49,831 bases of DNA from JAWKOK01 sp963765875 (GTDB lineage Bacteria; Chloroflexota; Anaerolineae; Caldilineales; Caldilineaceae): assembly GCA_963765875.1 (NCBI GenBank), contig CAVXYK010000024.1, forward strand, positions 1 to 49,831, read 5' to 3'. Below the pieces are notes generated by a model. The model was given only the letters and a program-made list of their open reading frames with translations, was not told the DNA's origin and ran no database searches. Shown piece by piece: positions 9,078-18,723 of the stretch; position 1 is the first letter of the stretch; each line of letters opens with the position of its first letter. A program made the position numbers and the translations under genes.

Positions 9078-10958
9078 ATGATCCAAATACCGTATGATGA
9101 GTACTGCCGCAAGGTGCTCGGCTGTTGGCTGGGCAAGGCCGTCGGCGGCACGCTGGGCCAGCCGTGGGAGGGCAAGCCAATTCCCCACGAGCTGACCTTC
9201 TACGAACCAGTGCCCGACGAGATGATCCCCAATGACGATCTCGACCTGCAAGTCGTGTGGCTGCAACGCATCCGAGAGGCCGGCCTGCCCATCACCAACA
9301 CGCTGCTGGCCCGTGGCTGGCTTGATAATATCCACATGTGGCCCGATGAGTACGGCGTCTGCCGGCGCAATCTGGAGCTGGGCCTGAGACCACCATTGAC
9401 CGGCAGCTATGACAACGGCTTCACACGGGGCATGGGTGCGGCCATCCGTACCGAACTGTGGGCCTGTCTGGCCCCCGGCGACCCTGACCTGGCCGCCTAT
9501 CTGGCCTGGCAAGACGCTTCATGCGACCACACCGGCGAGGGACTCTATGCCGCCATCTTCTTGGCCGTGGTCCAGAGCATGGCCTTTGTTGAGTCGGATC
9601 CTGATACGCTGATCGAACAGGGCCTGGCTGCCGTTCCAGAGGATTGTGAAGTGGCACAGGCAATCCGGCTGGCGGTGGTAGCCTGGCGTGAGCTGGGCGA
9701 CCGTAGCGCCGTGCTGGCCCGCCTTGAGGAGACCCACGGCAACCAGAACTTCACCGATGTGCCTATGAACCTGGCCATTATCGCACTGGGCTGGTTGGCG
9801 GGCGAGGAAGATTTCGGGCGTTCGATCTTGGCCTCGGTCAACTGCGAATATGACACTGACTGCACCGGGGCCAGCTTGGGGGCCATCCTCGGACTGATCG
9901 AGCCGGATTCCATCGGCGAAGACTGGCTGGCGCCCATCGGTCGCCAGTTGGTGCTCAGCTCCAGCATGGCGGGCATGGTGCACGCAGAGACCTTGGACGG
10001 CCTCATGGCCCAAACGGCTGATCTGGCACAGCAGGTAATGGCCTACTACGGTTCGCACGTTCAGCTGGTCGATGCGCCAGCCGTGGCGCATCCCGTTCCT
10101 CAACGCATGTCCCCGGCTGCCGCCGCTGAGTTGCGTCGTCGCCCACTGATTGACTCGATCAGCGTGTTGGCCGACTATCCGCTCTCAGTGACGCTGACCT
10201 ATCCGCCCGAGGTGCGCTTCTCGCCCGATCTGCCACGTCCGCTGACGTTGGAGATCAAAAACATGACGTCGGACCCTCACGCAGTCGGCATAAATCTACG
10301 TGCGCCGGAAGGCTGGACGCTCGACGGAGGAGACGCTGGAGCAGTCGAACCGCTGGAGCCAAACCAGTCAAGAATCGTAGCATTCCCGGCCATGGCGACC
10401 GAGCAAACGTGGCGGCCCGACACGTCTCGCCTCTCGATTATGTGCGAAGTCGACGGCCTGCCTATGTACTACGACGCAGGCCTGTTGATGGCGATTCCCT
10501 GGGCGCACTGGTCGCTAGACGCGCTGGACAGTGAGGACGAACCAGGGATACCCACCGATGCTCACTTGCTGGAAGCGACGTCCCACTTCATCGACCTGGA
10601 ACCCCTCTCCGGCGACGACAATATCCAGCTCTTCCAGACATTGGTCAAAGCGCCGATGAACAAGGGCTTGCCTTTCCCCGTGCGACTGGTCGTTCAAAGC
10701 CCAGGCGAGACCTGGCTCTGGGTCAACGGCAAACTCTGCCTGCACCACGACGGCTCGTACCAGGTGCCGGCCATCCATCGCCCCGGCCCGGCAGCGGCTG
10801 ATCTCGATCTGCATGGCGGCGCCAATCGGCTGACCATTGCTGTTCGTAGCGAATCCGCAAACAATACAGCGGGCAGGTTGTTTCACTCCGTCGGCGACGG
10901 ACCAACCTGGGCGTGGCGACGTTTTATCGAGTACGGAAATCCACTGGCACGCCCTTGA
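9078..10958 (+). CDS. ADP-ribosylglycohydrolase-family protein with C-terminal beta-rich extension
   Basis: The N-terminal half (about residues 1-340) is an ADP-ribosylglycohydrolase domain. The start reads YCRKVLGCWLGKAVGGTLGQ, the metal-binding motif N52-D53-D54-L55-D56 is clear, and the second motif DTDCTGASLGAILG near residue 260 supplies the other magnesium ligands. The C-terminal 270 residues look like beta-sandwich sequence (PEVRFSPDLPRPLTLEIKN; WLWVNGKL), rare in true protein de-ADP-ribosylases but common in homologues lying in sugar-utilisation loci. A glycoside- or nucleoside-cleaving role is therefore as likely as removal of ADP-ribose. The start at 9078 is chosen because upstream in-frame codons lie within the terminator of the previous gene. 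Total 626 residues. Confidence 0.85.
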   Translation: MIQIPYDEYCRKVLGCWLGKAVGGTLGQPWEGKPIPHELTFYEPVPDEMIPNDDLDLQVVWLQRIREAGLPITNTLLARGWLDNIHMWPDEYGVCRRNLELGLRPPLTGSYDNGFTRGMGAAIRTELWACLAPGDPDLAAYLAWQDASCDHTGEGLYAAIFLAVVQSMAFVESDPDTLIEQGLAAVPEDCEVAQAIRLAVVAWRELGDRSAVLARLEETHGNQNFTDVPMNLAIIALGWLAGEEDFGRSILASVNCEYDTDCTGASLGAILGLIEPDSIGEDWLAPIGRQLVLSSSMAGMVHAETLDGLMAQTADLAQQVMAYYGSHVQLVDAPAVAHPVPQRMSPAAAAELRRRPLIDSISVLADYPLSVTLTYPPEVRFSPDLPRPLTLEIKNMTSDPHAVGINLRAPEGWTLDGGDAGAVEPLEPNQSRIVAFPAMATEQTWRPDTSRLSIMCEVDGLPMYYDAGLLMAIPWAHWSLDALDSEDEPGIPTDAHLLEATSHFIDLEPLSGDDNIQLFQTLVKAPMNKGLPFPVRLVVQSPGETWLWVNGKLCLHHDGSYQVPAIHRPGPAAADLDLHGGANRLTIAVRSESANNTAGRLFHSVGDGPTWAWRRFIEYGNPLARP

Positions 10959-10998
10959 GACAGGTCAACGCTTAAGTATGCATCTGCCAATTGTGCGC

Positions 10999-11083
10999 AA
11001 AAGTGCCGGGGACTTTGGCAACAAAGCGAGTGAGTTGACCCTAATTTTGAGCTTTCAGCATCGGGAAGTCCCCGGCACTTTTT
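10999..11083. repeat. Inverted repeat AAGTGCCGGGGACTT, possible bidirectional terminator
   Basis: Perfect 15-bp arms lie at 11001-11015 and 11066-11080, extended by A-runs on the left and T-runs on the right (AAAAGTGCC ... GGCACTTTTT). The loop is about 50 bases. The same word AAGTCCCCGG occurs at 15399-15408 and 15647-15656 and near 33524, so it belongs to a dispersed family. It sits between two genes on the plus strand and could end transcription of the first. Confidence 0.65.
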
Positions 11084-11160
11084 GTAACGACTTACAGACT
11101 TCTACTTAAGTGCCACAATAAGCCATCAATGATCAATTAACATCCAACAGGAAACAGATC

Positions 11161-12366
11161 ATGAGTTCAACCGTAACGATCAAAGATATTCAGATCATTC
11201 TCACCCAGCCGGGCAGTTCACGCCTCGGCATTGTCAAGGTGATCACATCCGAGCCGGGGCTCTACGGTCTGGGCTGCGCCACCTTCACCCAGCGCATCTT
11301 CGCTGTCGAAGCCGCCATCGAGCGTCATCTGAAGCCCTTTCTCATCGGCCGCGATGTCTCGCGCATCGAGGAACTCTTCCGTATGATGATGGTGCACGGC
11401 TACTGGCGCAATGGTCCAGTACTCAACAACGCCATCTCCGGCATTGACGAGGCGCTCTGGGACATCAAGGGCAAGCAGGCCAACATGCCCGTCTACCAAC
11501 TGCTCGGCGGCAAGTGTCGTGAGGGCGCGCACGTCTATGTCCACGCCAACGGGCTCACGCCCCAGGCAGTGGCCGAGCAAGTCAAAGCCTACGTAGCCGA
11601 CGGCTTCCGCTATGTGCGTGTGCAGTTGGGCGGCTACGGCGGCAAGGTCGACACCATGGTCAAGCCCGAGAACGCACCGGACGGCGCCTACTTCGACCCG
11701 CGTGCCTACTGTCGCAACATGTTGAATATGATGGAGTATGTGCGTGCCGAGGTCGGCCCTGAGGTTGAACTGCTGCACGACATCCACGAGCGGCTCACGC
11801 CCATTGACGCCGTGCAGTTTGCCAAGGATGTGGAGCCGCTGAAGCTCTTCTTTCTAGAGGACGCGCTGGCGCCCGAGGACAACGCCTGGTTCGCTCGCAT
11901 CCGTGAGCAATGCGCCACACCGCTGGCCATGGGCGAACTCTTCAACCATCCGCTGGAGTGGAAGCCGCTGATTGAAGAACGCCTCATCGACTTCATCCGC
12001 ATGCATGTGAGCCAGATGGGCGGCATCACGCCCGCTCGTGAGGTAGCGACCTTTGCCAACATGTACGGCGTGCGCACCGCCTGGCACGGCCCGGGAGACA
12101 CGTCGCCGGTGGGACACGCGGCCAACCTGCACATGGATCTGTGGGCGCCGAACTTTGGCATCCAGGAATGGTACCGTCCATCGGAGTTGGACTACGCCAT
12201 GTTCCCCGGCCTGCCTGAGATCCGCAACGGCTATCTCTATGCCAACGACAAGCCCGGTCTGGGCATCGACATCGACGAGAAGCTGGCCGCCGAGTACCCC
12301 TGCGGCGATATCATCGAGCAGTGGACGCAGACGCGTCTGCCGGACGGGACACCTGTGCGGCCGTAA
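11161..12366 (+). CDS. Enolase-superfamily sugar-acid dehydratase, ManD (mannonate dehydratase/RspA) type
   Basis: Protein of 401 residues of the ManD group of the enolase superfamily. It is expected to dehydrate D-mannonate (or D-gluconate) to 2-keto-3-deoxygluconate using Mg2+. The metal ligands are D207, E233 and E259 (LLHDIHE; FLEDALAPED; MGELF), Y159 lies in GGYGG and H209 next to the first ligand, and the C-terminal signature AWHGPGDTSPVGHAANLHMD is intact. The N-terminal capping domain (residues 1-125) is complete. Some ManD proteins are barely active, so kinetic role is uncertain. RBS AGGAAAC precedes the ATG. Together with GH78 and the sugar importer it supports a uronate/aldonate breakdown route. 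Confidence 0.92.
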   Translation: MSSTVTIKDIQIILTQPGSSRLGIVKVITSEPGLYGLGCATFTQRIFAVEAAIERHLKPFLIGRDVSRIEELFRMMMVHGYWRNGPVLNNAISGIDEALWDIKGKQANMPVYQLLGGKCREGAHVYVHANGLTPQAVAEQVKAYVADGFRYVRVQLGGYGGKVDTMVKPENAPDGAYFDPRAYCRNMLNMMEYVRAEVGPEVELLHDIHERLTPIDAVQFAKDVEPLKLFFLEDALAPEDNAWFARIREQCATPLAMGELFNHPLEWKPLIEERLIDFIRMHVSQMGGITPAREVATFANMYGVRTAWHGPGDTSPVGHAANLHMDLWAPNFGIQEWYRPSELDYAMFPGLPEIRNGYLYANDKPGLGIDIDEKLAAEYPCGDIIEQWTQTRLPDGTPVRP

Positions 12367-12405
12367 GGTGAAGAGGTGACAGGGTGAGGGGGTGACAAGG
12401 TGAGC
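12367..12405. repeat. G-rich repeat GGTGACAGGGTGAGGGGGTGACAAGGTGA directly after stop codon
   Basis: A purine-rich tandem of GGTGA words begins immediately after the ManD stop codon. The same sequence is found in inverse orientation at about 28266-28300, immediately downstream of the E1 stop codon on the minus strand. So in both places the same strand of the element follows a gene end. A role in transcript ends or G-rich structure is possible; otherwise the rest of 12406-12527 is the leader of the toxin-antitoxin operon. Confidence 0.6.
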
Positions 12406-12527
12406 CTTTTTGCGCGGCAATCATGAGGATGCGGCTTTGTTTACCCCCTTGTCAAGTAGATTGAGATGTGTTATCGTTTTATCAAAAGTGATTACACACT
12501 GTCGAGATTCATTGATTGAGGTGACTT

Positions 12528-12785
12528 ATGATTCGTACACAGATACAGCTAACAGATGAACAGTCAAAGCGACTCAAGGCAATGGCGTCAGATGAAGGTG
12601 TGTCAGTTGCCGAGCTGATTCGACGAAGTGTCGACCAATATACTCAGGGCCATAAGCAGCCTGATCGAGAAGAATTGATACGCAGATCGTTTGCAGTCAT
12701 TGGCAAATACAGTTCTGGTTTGCCTGATGTCGGCGTGAATCATGACAAATATCTGACCGACATCTATGCGGAGGTCGGGGAATGA
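12528..12785 (+). CDS. Ribbon-helix-helix antitoxin (VapB-like)
   Basis: Protein of 85 residues. The N-terminal 45 residues have the CopG/Arc pattern: a short strand MIRTQIQLTDEQ followed by two helices (KRLKAMASDEG; SVAELIRRSVDQY). This fold dimerises and binds its own operator, while the C-terminal tail is expected to wrap the toxin. RBS GAGGTGA is six bases before the ATG. The stop overlaps the PIN toxin start by four bases, the usual coupling of vapBC pairs. Base composition looks more AT-rich than the flanking metabolic genes, suggesting transfer. Confidence 0.88.
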   Translation: MIRTQIQLTDEQSKRLKAMASDEGVSVAELIRRSVDQYTQGHKQPDREELIRRSFAVIGKYSSGLPDVGVNHDKYLTDIYAEVGE

Positions 12786-13183
12786 CTGTATTTGTCGACA
12801 CGTCGGCATACTACAGCTTACTTGACGTAGACGAGGAAAACAACGAAACCGCTCGTCACATATGGCGAAACCTACTTGTGGAAGGCACAGTCCTAATCAC
12901 AAGCAACTATGTGGTAACGGAGAGTGTTGCCCTAGTTCAGAGGCGGCTGGGGGTGACAGCAGTCGCTGATTTCCAGGAAATATTGCTTGCACTGACTGAA
13001 GTCGTTTGGGTCGATCAAGCAATCCACAATGCAGCCTTCGCCGCGTTGCTTACGGCGAATCGACGTCAATTGAGCTTGGTTGACTGTACCAGTTTCGAAC
13101 TCTGTCGAGGACTGAGTGTTCATTCGGTCTTCGCGTTTGACAAGCATTTCAGAGAACAAGGCTTTCAGTTGTTCGGTCAATGA
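12782..13183 (+). CDS. PIN-domain toxin ribonuclease (VapC-like)
   Basis: PIN-domain endoribonuclease of 133 residues. Acidic metal ligands are visible: D6 in VFVDTSAYYSLL, E47 in VVTESVALV, D100 in LVDCTSFEL and D120 in VFAFDKHF. The family cleaves tRNA or rRNA when freed from its antitoxin. ATGA overlap with the antitoxin gene shows translational coupling. All four acidic positions are kept, so it is probably active, unlike the PIN gene near 45 kb. Confidence 0.9.
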   Translation: MTVFVDTSAYYSLLDVDEENNETARHIWRNLLVEGTVLITSNYVVTESVALVQRRLGVTAVADFQEILLALTEVVWVDQAIHNAAFAALLTANRRQLSLVDCTSFELCRGLSVHSVFAFDKHFREQGFQLFGQ

Positions 13184-13192
13184 AATGGCATG

Positions 13193-15292
13193 TTATGCCT
13201 TGCCGAAGATCTGCGCCAGTCGATAGCGGGGATGTGCCGAGAAGGCATGGCAGATCGAGCCATCGGGAAAGTCGACGTTCCAGTTCTCCCAGGTCGTCGG
13301 CGAACCATCTTCGACCCAACGCCCCCAGCGCAGGCGGATGATGTCTAGAACTGCCTGCTCCCTGCCGTGTTTCCGCAATGCCTCGAAGATGTAGTGATGC
13401 ATGAAGGGGCTGGCCAACACCATTTTGCCCGGAGCGGGATCATCGTCCGGATCGAGGGAGCGGGTCGCCAAGGCATCCAGCAGTGCCGGAAGCGTGTCAA
13501 TGTCAGCGCAGCCGGTAAGCAAAGCGAAAGCAGCGCAGTGCTGTGAGAATGTGGTCCGCTCTAGGTCATCGTACCAGGCGCCGTCAACGAGGAAGTGTGC
13601 TCGCAGCGCTGTGGCCAGGCCAGTAGCCCGTTTTCTCCATTCCACTGCAACTTTGGACTCGATCCCCAACGTATCGGCCAACGAGGACGCAATTTGCAGG
13701 GCCAACAGGTAACGAAAGTTGTAGAGCGCACTCGGTTCGCTGCGCGAGAGCGGAGCCCAGTCGAGGAAGAGTCGACGCCCAGGCTGGCTACGAATCAGGC
13801 CGTCGTCACTCAAGTCAGCGTGGAAACGGTCCAGCAGACGGTCCAGCGTCGACCAGAGTGACAACAGAAAATCTCGATCCCCTGTTAGATCCCAGTAGAC
13901 ACGTAGCATCTCCACCCAGGAAAAATTGTAGTCGACCACGGCGTAGGCGTGGACCTCGCCCGGCAGAATGCTGGGCAGCACACCGTCCGGGTAGGCGCCC
14001 TGGGCTGCCATCACCAACGCCTGACGCAGCGGGCGAACGTCATCGTTCATGGAAGCCAAAAGTAGTGCTTGAGGCAGCGTATCGCCCAGCCACTGAGAAC
14101 TCTCTCGCCAGCAACAATCGACAAAGGTCTCCTGCATGCAAGCGCGCAACGTCGTTTCGCAGATTGAGACCACGTCGTTTAGGACGGGGTCCGTGCATTC
14201 GAGCGGCCGCGTGACCTCCAGCGGATATTCAGCCACAGTCACATGGGGCCGAAAGCGCAGCCTGTGGCCGGTTGGACCGACCACCTGGACGAGGAGATAG
14301 CGCCCGCCGCGCATGGTGAATCCCTGTGCAGTCTGGTTTCCGGGACGAAGACGGAAACGATCGGTCAGACGCACACGACAGTAGGTCTGCGGATCCGAAA
14401 TGACGAGATCGCCGTCCCGGAACTTCTCTGCGTAGCTGACAAGCAACTCTTCCTCTCCAGAGGCCCCCTCCACTTCAACCCAACCCTGGCAGGTGTAGTT
14501 TCGGCCCAGATCGTAGAGCAGATAGGCGGACTCATTTGCGCTCAGATTGAGGATAATCCAAAAATCTGCATTGACGATCTGAGCCTCGCGACTACTTGCA
14601 TACCAACCGGTTTTCAGCCGTTGGTGTATATCACGCTGGGCGTCAGTCGGGCCGCGACGCATTTCTACCAGCCGCATATCATGGTCTCGTTCGGCAGGCG
14701 TAGGCACGGCGCGTTCATGCAACCCGGTCCAAAATCCGCCGGTAGACGGAGAAACAATGAGTGATCGTGCCCAATAGCCGTCGTCGTAGGCCGGCTGTTG
14801 CCATGCTTCGGCTCGGTGCAGGTCGCGTTCCTCTACGCCGCTTCCGTAGATAGAGACACGATCAACCAAAGATCTGTACGATTGGTCTCGGCGTGTTCGC
14901 CACTCTGCGTCTGTGATGAGGAACGGGTTATCGTCGGCAACCAGCCATGCCAAAATGCCGGCAGCCCCTCGATGGACATACGAGAAATGGGAATAGCCGG
15001 GCTGGTAGACCTGTACAGCGATCACGTTGCCCGTATCGCGTAAAAGGGGCGCAATGTCGATGCGGTCAACAGCCTGGTGGTTGGGCCAACAACGCGCGGG
15101 GCCGCGGGTAACGTATTCACCGTTGATCCAAAGTTTGTAGCGGCTGTCGGCCGTGATGAATAGCTCAATGTCGGCTGCTTGAGGGCGATCGAAAACCGGC
15201 GAGCGAAAGCAGAGATAGACCTCATGCAGATCAAAGGCGTGATCGGAGCCGATCCAGAGGGCCGGCGCTTTAAGTGTGTGGGTAGGCCTCAT
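13193..15292 (-). CDS. GH78-type alpha-L-rhamnosidase
   Basis: Glycoside hydrolase-like protein of 699 residues. The N-terminal part (about 1-350) is made of beta domains including a carbohydrate-binding-like module (FITADSRYKLWINGEYV). The (alpha/alpha)6 catalytic domain follows, with the GH78 motif D392-CCWRE397-SSQW-LGD404, where the glutamate is the expected general acid, and the late motif SICHAFSAHP. No signal peptide is seen, so it would act in the cytoplasm on imported rhamnosides. It converges with the vapBC pair and is transcribed away from the repeat region at 15.3-15.7 kb. Substrate remains inferred from family only. Confidence 0.88.
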   Translation of the reverse strand: MRPTHTLKAPALWIGSDHAFDLHEVYLCFRSPVFDRPQAADIELFITADSRYKLWINGEYVTRGPARCWPNHQAVDRIDIAPLLRDTGNVIAVQVYQPGYSHFSYVHRGAAGILAWLVADDNPFLITDAEWRTRRDQSYRSLVDRVSIYGSGVEERDLHRAEAWQQPAYDDGYWARSLIVSPSTGGFWTGLHERAVPTPAERDHDMRLVEMRRGPTDAQRDIHQRLKTGWYASSREAQIVNADFWIILNLSANESAYLLYDLGRNYTCQGWVEVEGASGEEELLVSYAEKFRDGDLVISDPQTYCRVRLTDRFRLRPGNQTAQGFTMRGGRYLLVQVVGPTGHRLRFRPHVTVAEYPLEVTRPLECTDPVLNDVVSICETTLRACMQETFVDCCWRESSQWLGDTLPQALLLASMNDDVRPLRQALVMAAQGAYPDGVLPSILPGEVHAYAVVDYNFSWVEMLRVYWDLTGDRDFLLSLWSTLDRLLDRFHADLSDDGLIRSQPGRRLFLDWAPLSRSEPSALYNFRYLLALQIASSLADTLGIESKVAVEWRKRATGLATALRAHFLVDGAWYDDLERTTFSQHCAAFALLTGCADIDTLPALLDALATRSLDPDDDPAPGKMVLASPFMHHYIFEALRKHGREQAVLDIIRLRWGRWVEDGSPTTWENWNVDFPDGSICHAFSAHPRYRLAQIFGKA

Positions 15293-15752
15293 TGTTGTGG
15301 AGATAAGTGTCTTTCATTTCTTGCCACAGATTCACACCGATGAAAAAGTGATAAGCAGAGATGGCGCATTAGACCAATCTAAGGAAGTGATTCTCCCAAA
15401 GTCCCCGGCATGGCCCGGTTCAAGTCTATACTCATGTCAGATTGAAAACTACGGTTCGAGAGCAGGTTTTCCAGAAGCAGCAATGCATGTCATCCGTTCA
15501 CGACATCGGCGCAAAGCGCTAACGGAATGAGGAATCTTGACGCCACCGATCTCAAGATTCCTCACTCCGTTCGGAATGACAGAGTGTCTTTTCGATCCAA
15601 AGGTCGCATTACCGAACCGTAGGTTTCAAATTGATCTCAGTTTAGTCCGGGGACTTGCGCTGGGGCATCCATTTCTCTGGAACTGCCTTAGGTGAGCCCT
15701 GCTTCAACGAATACAGCTATCGCCCTATCTGTGATCATCCAAGACAACTGTG
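15293..15752. repeat. Intergenic region with palindromic elements; no gene
   Basis: No gene was found. A near-perfect hairpin has arms at 15522-15540 and 15552-15570 (ACGGAATGAGGAATCTTGA, one mismatch, 11-base loop), followed by CGGAATGAC as in the element at 3.3 kb. An outer pair AAGTCCCCGG (15399-15408) and CCGGGGACTT (15647-15656) encloses it. So the 260-bp block looks like a nested palindromic element made of two repeat families. Confidence 0.65.
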
Positions 15753-16766
15753 TCAATCTGTGACATAATCCGTTGATCCATACTGCACTGCCAATTCATT
15801 GGCCAGCGTGTAGGCCTGAATCAGCCGCGCCGGCGGCACATCGGGCATGACGAAGTGGCCGGTGCAAAAGATGAAGCCGCCGCCGGGTGCGTAGATGCCG
15901 AAACGCTTGCGAATATATTCGTCGAGCACGTCGCCCTCGAACTTGCGCAGGCCGTCGACCACATCCAACGAACCGTAGAGGGTCAGCTTGTCGCCATAGG
16001 CTTCCTTCACCGTCTGCGGATCCATGCCCGAGCTTTCCTGGATGGGATGCAGCATTGAGTAACCCATCTCGACGATGTCGTCCATGATCTGCATGATGTA
16101 GCCGTCGCTGTGGAGCATGACCGGCTTGCCCAGGCTGTTGGCATACTGGACCACGCGCTCTGTGTAGGGCCGGACCTCGCGCCGCCACATGCGCGGCGAG
16201 AAGAGCATGGTCTTATTGCTGCCCCAGTCGTCGGAGAGCGTGAACATGTCTACACCAACCTCAGCGCAGCGGTCCATCAGCCCACAGAGCCAATCGGCAT
16301 AGCGGTCAAACCAGGCCATCATCTCGTCGGGATATTCGCCCAGAGCGGTCCAGCATTTCTCAATGCCCATGAAGGTGCTGGTCCCTTCGACCATGCCCCA
16401 AAGATGAGCGCGTACCATGCGCTTATCGCCATGTTGTTCAACCGCCTCGATGACATTGACGCCGGCAAAGTCATAGTTCCAGTCGGAGAAGCCGACCCAT
16501 CTGTCAGAACGTGGATCTTCGAGTGGAATGTCAGCCAGTTCGTCGGCGCGGAACTGCCGATCAAATTGATTGGGATACGGGACAAAGCCGGCGAAAATAT
16601 CGATGTTGAACTCATCGAGAAACTGCTCTCGCGGGCCATATTCGGCGGCCAACATCTCTACGAATTGTTTCTGATAGAGCATACAGTCGAGCGGCGTGCG
16701 ATCAGTCGGTTCTCTGTTGATGGTCGCGAGGACCCGTTCTTTTCCATTCATTTGAGTTCCAGACAT
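15753..16766 (-). CDS. URO-D superfamily protein (uroporphyrinogen decarboxylase/cobamide methyltransferase fold)
   Basis: Protein of 337 residues of the uroporphyrinogen-decarboxylase-like TIM-barrel family. It starts MNGKERVLATINREPTDRTP, typical of the branch found in sugar loci of Chloroflexota and Planctomycetes rather than HemE. VMLHSDGYIMQIMDDIVEMG and the C-terminal GGGFIFCTGHF agree with the MtaA/CmuA-like group, some of which move methyl groups between cobamide and thiols with zinc. Zinc binding would use the H of LHSDG and the C of FCTGH. Heme synthesis is unlikely given the context of sugar transport genes. The start could also be the ATG at 16751. Demethylation of methoxylated sugars is a possibility, inferred only. 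Confidence 0.82.
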   Translation of the reverse strand: MSGTQMNGKERVLATINREPTDRTPLDCMLYQKQFVEMLAAEYGPREQFLDEFNIDIFAGFVPYPNQFDRQFRADELADIPLEDPRSDRWVGFSDWNYDFAGVNVIEAVEQHGDKRMVRAHLWGMVEGTSTFMGIEKCWTALGEYPDEMMAWFDRYADWLCGLMDRCAEVGVDMFTLSDDWGSNKTMLFSPRMWRREVRPYTERVVQYANSLGKPVMLHSDGYIMQIMDDIVEMGYSMLHPIQESSGMDPQTVKEAYGDKLTLYGSLDVVDGLRKFEGDVLDEYIRKRFGIYAPGGGFIFCTGHFVMPDVPPARLIQAYTLANELAVQYGSTDYVTD

Positions 16767-16899
16767 CCAATTCTAAAGTGTTGCACTCTTAGGCCAATGC
16801 AGTTAGATATTTATCCACGAAAGGTCACGAATTTACACAAAGATCAGCTTTCTTCGTGTCTCTTTGTGGTCTTCGTGGATCGCGATTTCTTGAATTCGC

Positions 16900-17628
16900 C
16901 TATACAGTCTTTCGTCCAAGGAATACGTCACGCTCATAGGGATCGATAACGACTTCAACTTCAAAGCCGACCGCTTCCAGTAATTGGCGCCATTCGTCAC
17001 GCCCGAACAGGCCAATCACATGTTCCTCCGCCTGCATCCGAACCGGCTGATCCTGATCGCGCATAAGATAAGCAAACGATACCCGGTACGACGAATCATC
17101 GGTCTCTGAGGCATATGTCCATTCCAGGTAGCGCAGTGCGCGCCCATTGCCATCGTGACCGCCGTGTTGTGTCGACGGCGAAAAGGTCTCACGCACGCAG
17201 TCCGGCACGAAGAGCGCAACACCGCCGGGCCTGCAATGGTCGTAGGCGGTCTCCATCGCACTGCGGAGTGCGTCCCTTGTGGCCATGTACATGACGGCAT
17301 CATGCACAAAGACGGCATCGAATAGCCGATTGAGCCGGACAGTGCGCATATCGCCGACCCTGTGTTCGCATTCAGGATTCAATTGCCTACTGACATCGAG
17401 CATTGCCGGCGATAGGTCGACCAGCGTCATCTGAAAGTGCGTTTTCAGAAACGATGCGCTGTTGCCACCGCCACTACCCAACTCCAGCAGCGTCCCCCGC
17501 GATGGCATGCCGGCGTCCTGTAGCACGGACCGGAAAAATTCTGCTTCCTCGACATAGTCTTCCGGTTTCGAAAGCAGCGGCCACCACGATGCAAATTCTC
17601 CGTACAGCGCATGGAGGCTACCGTCCAA
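16900..17628 (-). CDS. SAM-dependent methyltransferase (class I)
   Basis: Protein of 242 residues with the class I methyltransferase core. Motif I is TLLELGSGGGNSASFL, followed by the acidic end of strand 2 in MTLVDLSPAMLDVS, GDMRTVRL, and FDAVFVHDAVMYM as motif II, with CRPGGVALFV as motif III. The substrate is unknown. The start lies two bases downstream of the stop codon of the DUF4037 gene, so the two are translated from one message. The pair follows the sugar importer genes on the same strand. A small-molecule substrate such as a sugar derivative is as plausible as any other. Confidence 0.86.
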   Translation of the reverse strand: MDGSLHALYGEFASWWPLLSKPEDYVEEAEFFRSVLQDAGMPSRGTLLELGSGGGNSASFLKTHFQMTLVDLSPAMLDVSRQLNPECEHRVGDMRTVRLNRLFDAVFVHDAVMYMATRDALRSAMETAYDHCRPGGVALFVPDCVRETFSPSTQHGGHDGNGRALRYLEWTYASETDDSSYRVSFAYLMRDQDQPVRMQAEEHVIGLFGRDEWRQLLEAVGFEVEVVIDPYERDVFLGRKTV

Positions 17629-17630
17629 GA

Positions 17631-18695
17631 TTACCCTCCATCGCTTCCATCGTCCTTCAGTTGCAGCATTTCATCCCAGGTGTCTAGCAGGATACTATCT
17701 ACGAATCTGCTGTGGAACGATTCGAAAGGAATCTGGTCCCAGATGGGAACGGCACCCTTGAGTTCGTCGGGAAGACTCTGGATGATTTCGGCATAGGCAT
17801 GCTCAAGCACACGATAGCCGGAGGTAGGCGAGGGCGAAAATTGGGCGTGCGGTGCGATGATGCCATCGACAACCAGAAAATGGTCCAGGATGTCGGACAG
17901 TTCGTGCAACAACTCAAGCTTGCGTTCCCAGCCGGTTGACAACTTAACTGCTTCATCAACCAGCGGCTTCATTGGCCCGGCCAGGCGTGGCAACTGCACG
18001 AAGTAGGCGTAGGTCCACTTGTCGTAAGGGAAGTAGGTCTTCTCCAGCAGAAAGGCCAACTGCATGGTCAGACGAATGGCGCGAGTAAAGGTGACGTTGG
18101 CGTAATAGTCATTGTCACGCAGGATGGCGCGCTTGAGCGCATACGCGCCCATGCCGGAAATATATCGGCACCAGTGGGCAATGCGTCGCAGACGAACCGG
18201 CTCAGGATAGTAGTCGTCAAATGCGGCGCGGATCTGCGTAAACTCGCCGGTCGGATCGTGCCAGACCTCGCCATTGATGACATGGGTGATGTCTTCCTCG
18301 GGGATGCCAAGCCACTCAAGATCGGTTGCGGGCGAATGGTCGATGCCGATAGTGCGCAGGAGAAAATCACGCAGACTTTCCGGCGCCAGGCCGGCTCCAG
18401 CCACATGGGCTTCGCGCAGCGAGTGACCGGCATAGCTCGACGGCAGCAGCGACGAAACGACATCGCGCATCTCGTCTCCACGGGCAAGATAGACGTCATG
18501 GGGAAAGAGCGCATCAATGCGCAAGCCCCAATGGTGATCGCTGGAGTATTCGTCATCCAGTCGCAACGCTTCCGAACCGTGGCCAAAGATGCCGATGGCG
18601 CCTTGGGCCAATTCGTCCGGGAAATGTTCAAACAGAATCGGCTTGACGATCTCCAAGAAGAAATCGCGGCTGATGTCAACGATCGATTCGGACAT
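17631..18695 (-). CDS. DUF4037 protein with nucleotidyltransferase-like motif
   Basis: Protein of 354 residues. The N-terminal signature GIFGHGSEALRLDDEYSSDH, with HHWGLRIDALF following, resembles the GS-x-D pattern of nucleotidyltransferase-fold proteins and is diagnostic for DUF4037. The C-terminal part is helical (residues 170-330). Family function is unknown; other members have been seen beside kinases, aminoglycoside-type transferases and methyltransferases. It is co-directional and nearly contiguous with the methyltransferase gene, which suggests that the two act on one substrate. A hairpin at 18724-18756 separates it from the binding-protein gene. Confidence 0.82.
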   Translation of the reverse strand: MSESIVDISRDFFLEIVKPILFEHFPDELAQGAIGIFGHGSEALRLDDEYSSDHHWGLRIDALFPHDVYLARGDEMRDVVSSLLPSSYAGHSLREAHVAGAGLAPESLRDFLLRTIGIDHSPATDLEWLGIPEEDITHVINGEVWHDPTGEFTQIRAAFDDYYPEPVRLRRIAHWCRYISGMGAYALKRAILRDNDYYANVTFTRAIRLTMQLAFLLEKTYFPYDKWTYAYFVQLPRLAGPMKPLVDEAVKLSTGWERKLELLHELSDILDHFLVVDGIIAPHAQFSPSPTSGYRVLEHAYAEIIQSLPDELKGAVPIWDQIPFESFHSRFVDSILLDTWDEMLQLKDDGSDGG

Positions 18696-18723
18696 GGTGG
18701 TGATCTTTCTAGGTCGATGACAA